64,000 nt of DNA from Nonomuraea ceibae. GTDB taxonomy: Bacteria > Actinomycetota > Actinomycetes > Streptosporangiales > Streptosporangiaceae. Shown here piece after piece: positions 44,190 to 52,775 of the stretch. The position numbers and the translations under genes are program-made. The stretch is taken from NCBI RefSeq assembly GCF_019396325.1, contig NZ_JAHKRO010000008.1:62001-126000 (forward strand). Direction: 5' to 3'. The notes below the pieces were generated by a model that was given only the letters and a program-made list of their open reading frames with translations, was not told the origin of the DNA and searched no databases. Position 1 is the stretch's first letter, and each line of letters begins with the position of its first letter.

Positions 44190-46175
44190 GTGACCTCCCG
44201 CACCGCCACCGAACCCCCGCCGCGCGCACTGGGCTGGCTGCTCCTCATGCCCGCCGTCATCGGCATGCTGATCACGCTGGTCCTGCCCACCGTGCAGACG
44301 ATCGCCTTCAGCTTCGAGAGGGGCGGGCTCACCGGGCCCAGCACGTTCGTCGGACTGGACAACTACGGCACGGCCTTCGACGCCGAAGGCCCGTTCTGGC
44401 CGGCCCTGGGCTTCACCCTGTCGATCACGCTCATGCCGCTCCTCGTGGCGCTCGTGGTCGCCCCGCTGCTGGCGCTCGCCCTGGACCGGGCCGGCACCTG
44501 GCCCCGGCGCGCCGGGCGCGTCGCGCTGTCGCTAGCCCTCGTGACGTTCTCGCCGACGGCCGTGGCCGCCTCCTGGCTGCGTGGCCTCGACCCGCGCACC
44601 GGCGGCCTGACCGCCGTGGCCCGCGAGCTGTCCCGGCCGGACACCGCCCCCGGGGCCTTCCGGCTGATCTTCGCGGCGGCCATGTTCGGCGTCGTGTGCG
44701 CGCTCGCCGTGATGGCGTTCCTGCCCGCGCTGCGCGGCGGGACCGTGACCCGCTCGATGCTCGCCGTCGGCGCCCTGGTCGCGCTCGCCGCCGTCGCCGC
44801 CGGGCTCCAGACGTTCACGATGAGCCTCACCCTCACGCAGGGCGGGCCGCTCGACTCGACCCAGACGCTCGCACTGCTGCAGCACACCTTCGCCTTCAAG
44901 ACCATCCGGCTCGGCCTCGGCGCCTCCGTCGCGACCGTCCTGGGCGTCCTGCTCGCCGTCCTGGGCGTCGTCGCCGCCGTCATCGCCGCCGCGAGCGGCC
45001 TGCGCATCACCCTCACCCCCCGCCGCCCCCTGATCCCCGCCTCGGCCGCCGCCGGGCAGGGGCTCGGGCTCGGGAAGATCCCGAGCACCGTCCCGCCCTC
45101 CGCGTACGCACCCGGCCCCCGCCCGGGGGACACCCCAGCGGCCGCCGGGCACGCGCCTGGCACCGGGCCGGGCAGCGCCCCCTCCGCCGGATACGCGCCC
45201 GGCGCCGGTCAGGGGGGCGCCTCCGCCCCCGCAGGGCACGCGGCCGGGGGCGGGTTCTTCACGCCGGGCGGTGGCGCGTCCGCTCCCGGCGGCGGTTTCC
45301 CCGGTGGGCCTTCAGCTCCCCGCGACGGCTTTCCCGGTGGGCCTTCCGCTCCCGGTGGCGGCCCGTTCCCGTACGGCGCCGAGGCTTCCGGGCCCGGGGC
45401 GGGGGAGCGGCGGGCGTCGCCCGCGGCGGTGGCCGTGGGCGTGGCGGCGCTGGTCGTCGTCACCGCCGTGACGCTCTGGCTGACCTGGCCGTGGGTGGCG
45501 GCGCTGTTCGAGCCCGGGGAGGAGCGCGGCCTGCCGCCGGGGCTGCGCACGCACCTCAACACCTGGGTCCCCGCCCTGGTGGGCGCCGTGGTGTCGGTCG
45601 GCGTGGCGTACCTGGCCGCGCTCGGCATCGGCGGGCTGCGGCCGCTCGGCCGGGGCAGCGAGTGGCTGCTGCTGCCGTTCGCGCCGTGGCTGTTCGTCGG
45701 CGACGGCCCACTCAGCATCGCCAACTGGAACACCCTGCGCGGCCTCGGCCTCATCGACACGTTCGTCGCGCTGATCCCGCCGCTGCTCGTCAGCGTGCCC
45801 GCGCTGCTCGTGCTGACGCTGCTGTGCAAGGGCCTGGCCGCCGCGAACGAGCGCGACTTCCTCAGCGGCGTCCTGCTGCCCTCGCTGCCCATGGCGGGCA
45901 TCCTGGTGCTGGCCGTCACGTTCGTGAACGCCCAGGACCTGCTGTGGCCCCTCCTGGCGGTCCAGGACCCGGCCCTGGCCACCGCCCCGGCCGTCCAGGC
46001 GATGGCGCTGTCCCAGTTCGCCGGCGGACCGGCCCCGGCCGGGCTCGCCACCCCGCTGGTCGTCGTCGTGCTCATGCTGGCCGCCGCCGTCGCCGCGCAA
46101 CTGCTCTACCTGGACCGGCTGGCCGTCACCACCGGCCGCGAAACCCGTTCGCGGGGGAGTGCCCCGGCTGCGTAG
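44190..46175 (+). CDS. Fused double ABC sugar-type permease with low-complexity linker
   Basis: A 661-residue membrane protein made of two permease halves. Residues 1-275 resemble a MalF-type subunit (start LGWLLLMPAVIGMLITLVLP and ITLTPRR end). Residues 410-655 resemble a MalG-type subunit (WPWVAALF, LPSLPMAGILVLAVTFVNAQD, LYLDRLAV). Between lies a Gly/Pro/Ala/Ser linker of about 130 residues with repeats such as GGFPGGPSAP. A clear EAA loop is hard to find. No ATPase or solute-binding gene is near. GTG 44190, with TAAGGT at 44176-44181, is leaderless. A transporter that has lost partners or a repurposed membrane protein are both possible. Confidence 0.7.
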   Translation: MTSRTATEPPPRALGWLLLMPAVIGMLITLVLPTVQTIAFSFERGGLTGPSTFVGLDNYGTAFDAEGPFWPALGFTLSITLMPLLVALVVAPLLALALDRAGTWPRRAGRVALSLALVTFSPTAVAASWLRGLDPRTGGLTAVARELSRPDTAPGAFRLIFAAAMFGVVCALAVMAFLPALRGGTVTRSMLAVGALVALAAVAAGLQTFTMSLTLTQGGPLDSTQTLALLQHTFAFKTIRLGLGASVATVLGVLLAVLGVVAAVIAAASGLRITLTPRRPLIPASAAAGQGLGLGKIPSTVPPSAYAPGPRPGDTPAAAGHAPGTGPGSAPSAGYAPGAGQGGASAPAGHAAGGGFFTPGGGASAPGGGFPGGPSAPRDGFPGGPSAPGGGPFPYGAEASGPGAGERRASPAAVAVGVAALVVVTAVTLWLTWPWVAALFEPGEERGLPPGLRTHLNTWVPALVGAVVSVGVAYLAALGIGGLRPLGRGSEWLLLPFAPWLFVGDGPLSIANWNTLRGLGLIDTFVALIPPLLVSVPALLVLTLLCKGLAAANERDFLSGVLLPSLPMAGILVLAVTFVNAQDLLWPLLAVQDPALATAPAVQAMALSQFAGGPAPAGLATPLVVVVLMLAAAVAAQLLYLDRLAVTTGRETRSRGSAPAA

Positions 46176-46186
46176 GTTGGGGCACT

Positions 46187-47347
46187 GTGGAGATCCGTGA
46201 CCTGACGGCCGACGACCTGGACGCCGCCCTCGACATCCGTAAGCGCTCCTTCGGGCTGCTGTCCGCCGCCGACGTGCGGAGCTGGCGCGCGACCGTGCTG
46301 CCCGGCCTGCCCGAAGGCCGCTACCTCGGCGCCTTCGACGGCGACCGGCTGACCGCCACCACCCGGCTGAGACCGTTCACCCAGTGGTGGCACGGCAGGC
46401 CGCAGTCACTGGCGGGGGTCGCCAGCGTCACGGTCAGCCCGGAGGACCGGGGCCGCGGCCTGGGCACCATGATCATGCGCGCGGCCCTGGACCGCGCCGT
46501 CACGCTCGGCGACGCCGTGGCCGCCCTCTACCCGGCCACGACGCCGATCTACCGCAAGCTCGGCTTCGAGCACGCCGGGGCGCGGCACATCGTGACGCTG
46601 CGCGCCGAGGATCTGCGCGTCCTCGCGCCGTCGCAGCAGGTCAAGCTGCGCCGCATGGGCCCCGACGACGCGGCCGAGGTGATCTCGGTCCTGCACCGGG
46701 TGCACGGCGCCGCCCGCTCCAGCGGCCCCATCTCCTGGGACGAGACGATCTGGCGGCAGTGGCTCGCCGAGGAGGACGACTTCCTCTACCTGGCCGCCGA
46801 CGGCTTCCTCGTCTACCGCTGGAGCGGCGGCGACATGGAGGTCGACAACCTGGTGGCGGGCTCCGCCGACACCGCCGCCGCGCTGTGGTCGCTGGTGGGC
46901 ACCGCCTCCTCGATCGCCAAACGGGTGGTCGCCACCGTCGCCCCCGACGACCCGGTGCTGTGGCTGCTGCGCGAGCGCGGCAAGGAGACGGTCGAGCAGA
47001 CCCGGTGGATGTTCCGGGTGCTCGACCTGGCCGCCGCGATCGAGCGAAGGGGCTATCCGGCGGGCGTGTCGGCGGCCGCCGTGGTGCGGGTGGACGACCC
47101 GCTGCGCCCGGCCAACTCCGGCGTCTGGCGGCTGGAGTTCTCCGGCGGCTCCGGCGCGGCCACCCGGCTCGACCGCGACCCCGGGGACGGCGTCCCGCTG
47201 CTCGGGATCAACGCCCTGTCCGCCCTCTACTCCGGCGTCCCGGCCGCCACGCTGCGCCGCAGCGGCCTGATGTCCGGCGACGAACGCCACGACGAGGTGC
47301 TCGACACCGTCTTCGCCGCCAAGCCGTACATGCTGGACTACTTCTAA
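46187..47347 (+). CDS. Eis-like GNAT acetyltransferase
   Basis: A 386-residue protein with the layout of Eis-type enhanced intracellular survival acetyltransferases: an N-terminal GNAT domain (EIRDLTADDLDAALDIRK, VSPEDRGRGLGTMIMRAALD for acetyl-CoA), a second GNAT-like lobe and a C-terminal SCP2-like part ending AKPYMLDYF with the free carboxylate used by Eis. Such enzymes acetylate amines including aminoglycosides. GTG 46187, with TAGGTT at 46173-46178, is leaderless. Confidence 0.87.
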   Translation: MEIRDLTADDLDAALDIRKRSFGLLSAADVRSWRATVLPGLPEGRYLGAFDGDRLTATTRLRPFTQWWHGRPQSLAGVASVTVSPEDRGRGLGTMIMRAALDRAVTLGDAVAALYPATTPIYRKLGFEHAGARHIVTLRAEDLRVLAPSQQVKLRRMGPDDAAEVISVLHRVHGAARSSGPISWDETIWRQWLAEEDDFLYLAADGFLVYRWSGGDMEVDNLVAGSADTAAALWSLVGTASSIAKRVVATVAPDDPVLWLLRERGKETVEQTRWMFRVLDLAAAIERRGYPAGVSAAAVVRVDDPLRPANSGVWRLEFSGGSGAATRLDRDPGDGVPLLGINALSALYSGVPAATLRRSGLMSGDERHDEVLDTVFAAKPYMLDYF

Positions 47348-47773
47348 CCCGCCCACCTCGCCGGGCTCGCCCACCCCGAGGGGTTGCCATCCCGGAGGGG
47401 CCCGCACTCCCGGAGGGGTTTGCCCGCCCGGAGGGGAGTTCGCCCCATCCTGAGGGGCTCGCCCACCCGAGCGGCCTGGCGGACCCGATGAACCCCCGGC
47501 GGCCCCGATAGGCCACGGCGGGCCACTCGACCGGCCCCCGGGGGCCTCGACCGGCCCCGGGGGCCACGGCGGGTCAGTCGATCAGCCCCCGGGGCCCCGA
47601 CTGACTGGCCGGGCCACCCCCCGATGGGCCACGGCGGGCCACTCCCGATGGCCACGGGCGGACGCCAGTTCGGTGGACCGGGTGCTTCCGGCGGGCGTTT
47701 CCCGGTGCGCGACCGGGCCCGCCGGGGTAGAGTCTCGTGCCGAACAGGTGTTCGGCGAACGGGAGGCAGACCG
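47348..47773. repeat. GC-rich repeat region between the GNAT gene and ruvC
   Basis: The 426-bp gap has two repeat sets. In 47378-47457 the motif GAGGGG recurs five times at 17-21 bp spacing inside related 18-bp units. In 47511-47644 the motif GGCCACGGCGGG followed by C/T-CA-C/G-TC occurs three times (47511, 47562, 47627), with two tandem TCGACCGGCCCC units between. The last 50 bp before ruvC look like a normal promoter (TAGAGT near 47728). No coding role is apparent, although long frames run through. Confidence 0.6.
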
Positions 47774-48550
47774 GTGCGGGTGTTGGGCGTCGATCCGGGG
47801 CTGACCCGGTGCGGCATCGGGGCCGTCGAGGGCCGCCCCGGCGCGCCGCTCGGGCTGGTCGCCGTCGGGGTGATCCGCACGGGCGCCGACGAGGAGCTGG
47901 GCGCACGCCTGGTGGGCATCGAGGCGGGGATCGAGAGCTGGCTCGACGACGTACGCCCCGACGCGGTCGCCGTGGAGCGCGTCTTCAGCCAGCACAACGT
48001 GCGCACCGTGATGGGCACCGCCCAGGCCGCCGGCATCGCGGTGCTGTGCGCCGCCCGGCGCGGCCTCCCGGTGGCGCTGCACACGCCCTCCGAGGTCAAG
48101 GCCGCCATCACCGGGAGCGGCACGGCCGACAAGAAGCAGATCGGCGCCATGGTGACGCGGCTGCTGCGCCTCAAGGAGATGCCCAAGCCCGCCGACGCGG
48201 CCGACGCGCTGGCGCTGGCCATCTGCCACGTGTGGCGCGGCGGCCCGCAGCATCGCCTGGCCGAGGCCCTGGCCACCGCCCGCCGCCGCACCACCGCCCA
48301 GCCCGCCCCGGCACGGCAGCCCGTACGGCCCCGGCAGTCCGCCCCGACGCGGGAGCCCGCCCCGACACCAGAGTCCGCCGCGCCCCGGCAGTCCCGCCCA
48401 CCCGTGCAGCCGGGCCAACCCGTAGAGCCCGGGAAGCACGTGCAGCCAGGACAACCCGTACAGCCTGGACAATCCGTACAGCCGAATCAGTCCGAACAGC
48501 CCGTCGTGGCGCGGCGGTCCGGTGGGCGTGGCGAGGGGAGCGCGTCGTGA
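47774..48550 (+). CDS. ruvC: Crossover junction endodeoxyribonuclease RuvC with long C-terminal extension
   Basis: A 258-residue Holliday junction resolvase. The catalytic acids are D7 ([10 protein letters not shown]), E68 (AVERVF), D141 and D144 (DAADALALA). The catalytic core ends near residue 170; family members usually stop there. The remaining ~85 residues are Pro/Gln/Arg-rich with imperfect repeats of the type VQPGQP, probably disordered. GTG 47774 follows GGGAGG. The gene shares GTGA with ruvA. Confidence 0.95.
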   Translation: MRVLGVDPGLTRCGIGAVEGRPGAPLGLVAVGVIRTGADEELGARLVGIEAGIESWLDDVRPDAVAVERVFSQHNVRTVMGTAQAAGIAVLCAARRGLPVALHTPSEVKAAITGSGTADKKQIGAMVTRLLRLKEMPKPADAADALALAICHVWRGGPQHRLAEALATARRRTTAQPAPARQPVRPRQSAPTREPAPTPESAAPRQSRPPVQPGQPVEPGKHVQPGQPVQPGQSVQPNQSEQPVVARRSGGRGEGSAS

Positions 48551-49167
48551 TCGCGTCGGTGGCCGGCCGGGTGGCCGCGATCGCTCCCGACGGGGCGGTC
48601 ATCGAGGTCGGCGGCGTCGGCATCCTGACCCACTGCACCCCCGGCACGCTTGCCACGCTCCGTCTGGGCGAGGAGGCCCGGCTGGCCACCTCGCTGGTGG
48701 TGCGCGAGGAGTCGCTGACGCTGTACGGGTTCGCGACCGACGACGAGCGGGCCGTGTTCGAGCTGCTGCAGACGGCCAGCGGCGTCGGGCCCAAGCTGGC
48801 GCTGGCGATGCTCGCCGTCCACACGCCCAACGCGCTGCGGGTCGCCGTGGCCGCCGCCGATCTCAAGGCGCTCACGCAGGTCCCGGGCATCGGGCAGAAG
48901 GGCGCGCAGCGGATCGTGCTGGAGCTCAAGGACCGCCTCGGCACCCCGGAGGAGGCCGTCAACGCGGCGATCCGCGGCGAGCGGCGCGTGGCGCTGTGGC
49001 GCGACCAGGTGCACTCGGGCCTGGTCGGGCTGGGCTATTCGGCGCGCGACGCCGACGAGGCCGTGGCCGCGGTGGAGCCCGAGGCCGACGCCGAGGTGGC
49101 CGCCGGGCGCACCCCGCAGGTGGCCGCGCTGCTCAAGTCGGCGCTGCGCGCGCTGAGCGTGCGATGA
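48547..49167 (+). CDS. ruvA: Holliday junction branch migration protein RuvA
   Basis: A 206-residue protein that binds four-way junctions as a tetramer and loads RuvB. It has the OB-fold start [20 protein letters not shown], the helix-hairpin-helix motifs [11 protein letters not shown] and [18 protein letters not shown], and the C-terminal RuvB-binding helices. GTG 48547 shares bases with the ruvC stop. A small ORF overlaps its end before ruvB. Confidence 0.96.
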   Translation: MIASVAGRVAAIAPDGAVIEVGGVGILTHCTPGTLATLRLGEEARLATSLVVREESLTLYGFATDDERAVFELLQTASGVGPKLALAMLAVHTPNALRVAVAAADLKALTQVPGIGQKGAQRIVLELKDRLGTPEEAVNAAIRGERRVALWRDQVHSGLVGLGYSARDADEAVAAVEPEADAEVAAGRTPQVAALLKSALRALSVR

Positions 49168-49238
49168 AGCCCGGTGGCGCGGGCGGTCCCGGCGCGGTGG
49201 GATGCTGGAGGGCGACGCGGGAGGCGGGTGAGACGTGA
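49164..49238 (+). CDS. Possible 24-residue coupling ORF between ruvA and ruvB
   Basis: ATG 49164 overlaps the ruvA TGA (ATGA), and the 24-codon frame ends TGA 49236-49238, sharing bases with the ruvB GTG 49235 (GTGA). The peptide [15 protein letters not shown]... has no known relatives. It bridges the 67-bp gap so that ribosomes could move from ruvA to ruvB without dissociating. It may be chance. Confidence 0.3.
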   Translation: MKPGGAGGPGAVGCWRATREAGET

Positions 49239-50266
49239 GTTTCGAACGGGAGCTGGTGTCGCCCGACGCCGGCGGCGACGAGCTGCAGATCGAGGCCGCG
49301 CTGCGGCCCAAGCGGCTGGCGGAGTTCATCGGCCAGTCCCGGGTCAGGGAGCAGCTGTCGCTGGTGCTGGAGAGCGCGCTGCGCCGGCAGCGCCCGCCCG
49401 ACCACGTGCTGATGAGCGGCTCGCCGGGGCTCGGCAAGACGACGCTCGCCATGATCATCGCGGCGGAGCTGGGCGCCCCGCTGCGCATCACCTCGGGCCC
49501 GGCGCTGGAGCGGGCCGGCGACCTGGCGGCGATCCTGTCGACGCTGGCCGAGGGCGAGGTGCTGTTCATCGACGAGATCCACCGGATGGCCAGGCCCGCC
49601 GAGGAGATGCTCTACCTGGCGATGGAGGACTTCCGGGTCGACATCGTGGTCGGCAAGGGGCCGGGCGCGACCGCGATCCCGCTGGAGATCGCGCCGTTCA
49701 CGCTGGTCGGCGCCACGACCCGGGCGGGGCTGCTGCCCGCGCCGCTGCGTGACAGGTTCGGCTTCACCGCGCACATGGACTTCTACGAGCCCGAGGAGCT
49801 GGAGCTGGTGCTGCACCGCTCGGCCGGGCTGCTGGGCGTCGACCTGCCGGAGGAGGGCGCCCGCGAGATCGCCGGCCGCTCGCGCGGCACGCCCCGCATC
49901 GCCAACCGGCTGCTGCGCCGGGTGCGCGACTTCGCCGACGTGCGCGCCGGCGGGGTCATCGACCGGGAGATCGCGGCGGCGGCGCTCAATCTTTACGAAG
50001 TCGATGCCGAAGGGCTCGACCGGCTCGACCGGGCGGTGCTGGGCGCGCTGCTGCGCAAGTTCGGCGGCGGGCCCGTCGGGCTGTCGACGCTGGCCGTGGC
50101 CGTGGGCGAGGAGCCGGAGACCGTGGAGGTGGTGGCCGAGCCGTTCCTGGTGCGCCAGGGGCTGCTCGCGCGCACGCCGCGCGGCCGGGTGGCCACCGCC
50201 GCCGCCTGGACGCACCTAGGCATGACCCCCCCACCACATGCATTCGGAGCGACATCTCTCGACTGA
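49235..50266 (+). CDS. ruvB: Holliday junction branch migration ATPase RuvB
   Basis: A 343-residue AAA+ motor. Walker A is GSPGLGKTT, Walker B is FIDEIHRM, sensor 1 is GATTRAG, and the arginine finger region is RDRFGF. The C-terminal winged helix follows ([21 protein letters not shown]). The C-terminus [12 protein letters not shown] is slightly longer than usual. GTG 49235 follows GGAGGCGGG. Confidence 0.97.
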   Translation: MSFERELVSPDAGGDELQIEAALRPKRLAEFIGQSRVREQLSLVLESALRRQRPPDHVLMSGSPGLGKTTLAMIIAAELGAPLRITSGPALERAGDLAAILSTLAEGEVLFIDEIHRMARPAEEMLYLAMEDFRVDIVVGKGPGATAIPLEIAPFTLVGATTRAGLLPAPLRDRFGFTAHMDFYEPEELELVLHRSAGLLGVDLPEEGAREIAGRSRGTPRIANRLLRRVRDFADVRAGGVIDREIAAAALNLYEVDAEGLDRLDRAVLGALLRKFGGGPVGLSTLAVAVGEEPETVEVVAEPFLVRQGLLARTPRGRVATAAAWTHLGMTPPPHAFGATSLD

Positions 50267-50272
50267 TTACAG

Positions 50273-50288
50273 AACGGTTGCAACCGTT
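50273..50288. promoter_or_regulatory. 16-bp perfect palindrome AACGGTTGCAACCGTT
   Basis: An exact 16-bp palindrome lies just after the ruvB stop and about 190 bp before yajC. It resembles LacI/GalR-class operators in size and its central TTGCAA. A second inverted repeat, CGAAACGC / GCGTTTCG, lies at 50314-50341. Both may be regulatory for the yajC-secDF operon. Confidence 0.45.
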
Positions 50289-50478
50289 TCAAATTGGGAA
50301 CTTCCCCGCGCGCCGAAACGCTGCTTCGTTGCCGCGTTTCGCAACAACCGCCTACACTCCGTGGCTTGGCTGGCTGTGTAGGCTGACGGGCTGAGCGGCG
50401 CGGCCCGAAGCAACGCACGGAATTTCCGGCGCGAGGCCGGTGTCAAACTTCTTTGTACGAGATGGAAGGTCGCCCCTG

Positions 50479-50841
50479 ATGGACATGGGACAACTCGGAA
50501 GCATCCTGCCGCTGATCCTTCTGGTGGTGGTGTTCTACTTCCTGCTGATCCGCCCGCAGCGCAAGCGCCAGCAGGAGGCGATCAAGATGCAGAACTCCTT
50601 GACGCCCGGCACCCGCGTGATGACGACCACCGGCCTGTTCGCCACGGTCGTCGTGGTGGACAACGAGGACGTCGTCCTTGAGGTGGCCCCCGGCATCGAG
50701 ACCCGCTGGGTCAAGGCCGCCATCGGCCGCGTCGTGACGCCGGGTGAGCCGGTGGCCGACGAGCCCGCCGCGGATGAGAGCGATGACACCGTCACCGGTG
50801 AGAGCGGCACCGCCGACGGTGAGGACTCCAAGAAGTCCTGA
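50479..50841 (+). CDS. yajC: Preprotein translocase subunit YajC
   Basis: A 120-residue membrane protein with one N-terminal helix (ILPLILLVVVFYFLLIRPQ) and the conserved RPQRKRQQEAIKMQNSL, then a GTRVMTTTGLFATVV strand. The C-terminal tail is acidic. It joins SecDF. ATG 50479 with GGAAGG upstream gives the family's normal start. secD follows by 43 bp. Confidence 0.94.
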   Translation: MDMGQLGSILPLILLVVVFYFLLIRPQRKRQQEAIKMQNSLTPGTRVMTTTGLFATVVVVDNEDVVLEVAPGIETRWVKAAIGRVVTPGEPVADEPAADESDDTVTGESGTADGEDSKKS

Positions 50842-50884
50842 GAAGGCTCAGCCACCAACCCCTATCCGAAAGAACTGACGACCA

Positions 50885-52774
50885 GTGGCCCGACCGACCA
50901 GCAGCCACAGCAAGCCGGGGCGCACGCTCCTGCTGCTCCTGGCGCTCATCCTCGCCCTGGCCGGGACGATGTTCTTGCAGAAGGCGTACACGCCCAAGCT
51001 GGGACTCGACCTCGCCGGCGGCACGACGGTGACGCTGTCACCCGTCACCCAGACCGGTGCGGCTCCGCCTGAGGAGATCCTTGACCGCGCGGTCAACATC
51101 ATCCGCGACCGGGTCAACGGCACCGGCATCTCCGACGCAGAGGTCGCCAAGTCCGGCGACAACATCATCATCTCGATCCCGGGCGTCGGGCAGAGCGAGG
51201 CCATCAAGCTGGTCGCCACCACCGCGGAGCTGCGGTTCCGGCAGGTGCTCTGGATGGAGATGACGCAGCTCGGCCAGGAGCAGCTCGCCACCGAGGCCCC
51301 GACGCCCAGCGGCTCCGCGTCGCCGGGCGTCTCCTCCTCGCCCGGCGCCTCCCCCGACGCGTCGCCCGACGCCACCCCGGCCTCGCCGGACGCCTCCCCC
51401 GACGCCACCCCGACCACCACGGTGCAGCCCCGGTCGATGCCCTCGCGCTCGCCGGGCGGCAACCAGCCCAGCGCGTCCCCGACGGGCAAGGCCCTGTCGT
51501 CGGCGCTGACCTCGCCCGTCCCGAGCCCGTCGCAGACGGCGAGACAGGGCGACGACCGTCAGGGCGACGACAAGCAGGGTGACAAGCAAGGCGACCAAAA
51601 GGGTGACCAGAAGGGCGACCAGAAGGCCGCGACGCCGACCCCGGAGCCCTCTCAGGACCCCAACGCCGGCATCAACACCGATGGCGTCGACCCGGCGGTG
51701 CTCAAGCAGTTCCACGCGCTCGACTGCACCGACCCGAAGAACCGGGGCCAGGGCGTCCAGGACGACCCGAACAAGCAGTACGCCGCCTGTGAGTCGGACG
51801 GCAGCTTCAAGTACATTCTCGACGTCGCCAAGGTCGTCGGCACCGACATCGACACCGCGACCTCCGGCGTCCAGCAGGGCAGCACCGAGTGGGTCGTCCA
51901 GCTCGACTTCAAGAGCAAGGGCGCGACGGAGTGGAGCAAGCTCACCTCGGCCGCCTTTAACTCCCAGGAGCCGCGCAACAAGGTCGCGGTCGTCCTCGAC
52001 GGCGTGGTCATCACCGCCCCCAACATCATCAGCCCGATTCCCGGCGGACGCGCCGAGATCACCGGCGGCTTCGATCAGCAGAGCGCCGGTGAGCTGGCCG
52101 AGCAGCTCAAGTACGGCGCGCTCCCGCTGAAGTTCGAGCGCAGCTCCATCGACACCGTCTCCTCGACGCTGGGCCAGGACCAGCTCGAAGGCGGCCTCGT
52201 CTCCGGCATCATCGGCCTGGCGCTGGTCGTCGTCTACTGCCTCCTCTACTACCGCGGCCTGGGCATCGTCGCCGTGCTGAGCCTCGTGGTGGCCTCGATC
52301 CTCACCTACACCGCGGTCGTCGTGCTCGGCCACAACGCCGGCTTCCGGCTGTCGCTGCCGCACATCATCGGCCTGGTGGTCTCGATCGGCATCACGGCCG
52401 ACTCCTTCATCGTGTACTTCGAACGCATCCGTGACGAGATGAAGGAAGGCAGGCGGTCGCTGCGCGCGGCCGTCGAGGTGGCCTGGGTCCGCGCGAGGCG
52501 CACGATCCTGATCGCCGACGCCGTCATGTTCATCGCCGCGGTGGTGCTCTACCTGCTGGCGGTCGGCGGTGTGGCGGGATTCGCGTTCGCGATGGGCCTG
52601 ACCACGCTGATCGACATCGTGGTGGTGTTCATGTTCACGAAGCCGTTCATCGCGTTGCTGGCGAGGGTGAAGTTCTTCGCCAAGGGGCACCCGCTGTCCG
52701 GTCTGGACGCCGAGCGCATGAGCCTCGACTCCTCCACCGGCTCCGGCCACAAGACCACCCCGCAGGAGGCCTGA
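50885..52774 (+). CDS. secD: Protein translocase subunit SecD with low-complexity insert
   Basis: A 629-residue six-helix membrane protein that uses the proton gradient to help Sec export. First helix at 14-32, then GLDLAGGTTVTL, periplasmic P1 domain, and the C-terminal membrane block with VVYCLLYYRGLGIVAVLSL, SIGITADSFIVYFERIRDE and MGLTTLIDIVVVFMF. Residues about 137-262 are a Ser/Pro/Asp then Gln/Gly/Asp/Lys-rich insert with tandem units SPDASPDATP and KGDQ-type repeats. The GTG 50885 start is usual. secF is immediately downstream. Confidence 0.95.
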   Translation: MARPTSSHSKPGRTLLLLLALILALAGTMFLQKAYTPKLGLDLAGGTTVTLSPVTQTGAAPPEEILDRAVNIIRDRVNGTGISDAEVAKSGDNIIISIPGVGQSEAIKLVATTAELRFRQVLWMEMTQLGQEQLATEAPTPSGSASPGVSSSPGASPDASPDATPASPDASPDATPTTTVQPRSMPSRSPGGNQPSASPTGKALSSALTSPVPSPSQTARQGDDRQGDDKQGDKQGDQKGDQKGDQKAATPTPEPSQDPNAGINTDGVDPAVLKQFHALDCTDPKNRGQGVQDDPNKQYAACESDGSFKYILDVAKVVGTDIDTATSGVQQGSTEWVVQLDFKSKGATEWSKLTSAAFNSQEPRNKVAVVLDGVVITAPNIISPIPGGRAEITGGFDQQSAGELAEQLKYGALPLKFERSSIDTVSSTLGQDQLEGGLVSGIIGLALVVVYCLLYYRGLGIVAVLSLVVASILTYTAVVVLGHNAGFRLSLPHIIGLVVSIGITADSFIVYFERIRDEMKEGRRSLRAAVEVAWVRARRTILIADAVMFIAAVVLYLLAVGGVAGFAFAMGLTTLIDIVVVFMFTKPFIALLARVKFFAKGHPLSGLDAERMSLDSSTGSGHKTTPQEA

Positions 52775-52775
52775 G

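Noticed and set aside
47378..47644. Possible CRISPR-like array
   Set aside because: Repeats are short, GC-rich, uneven in spacing and without unique spacers or cas genes.
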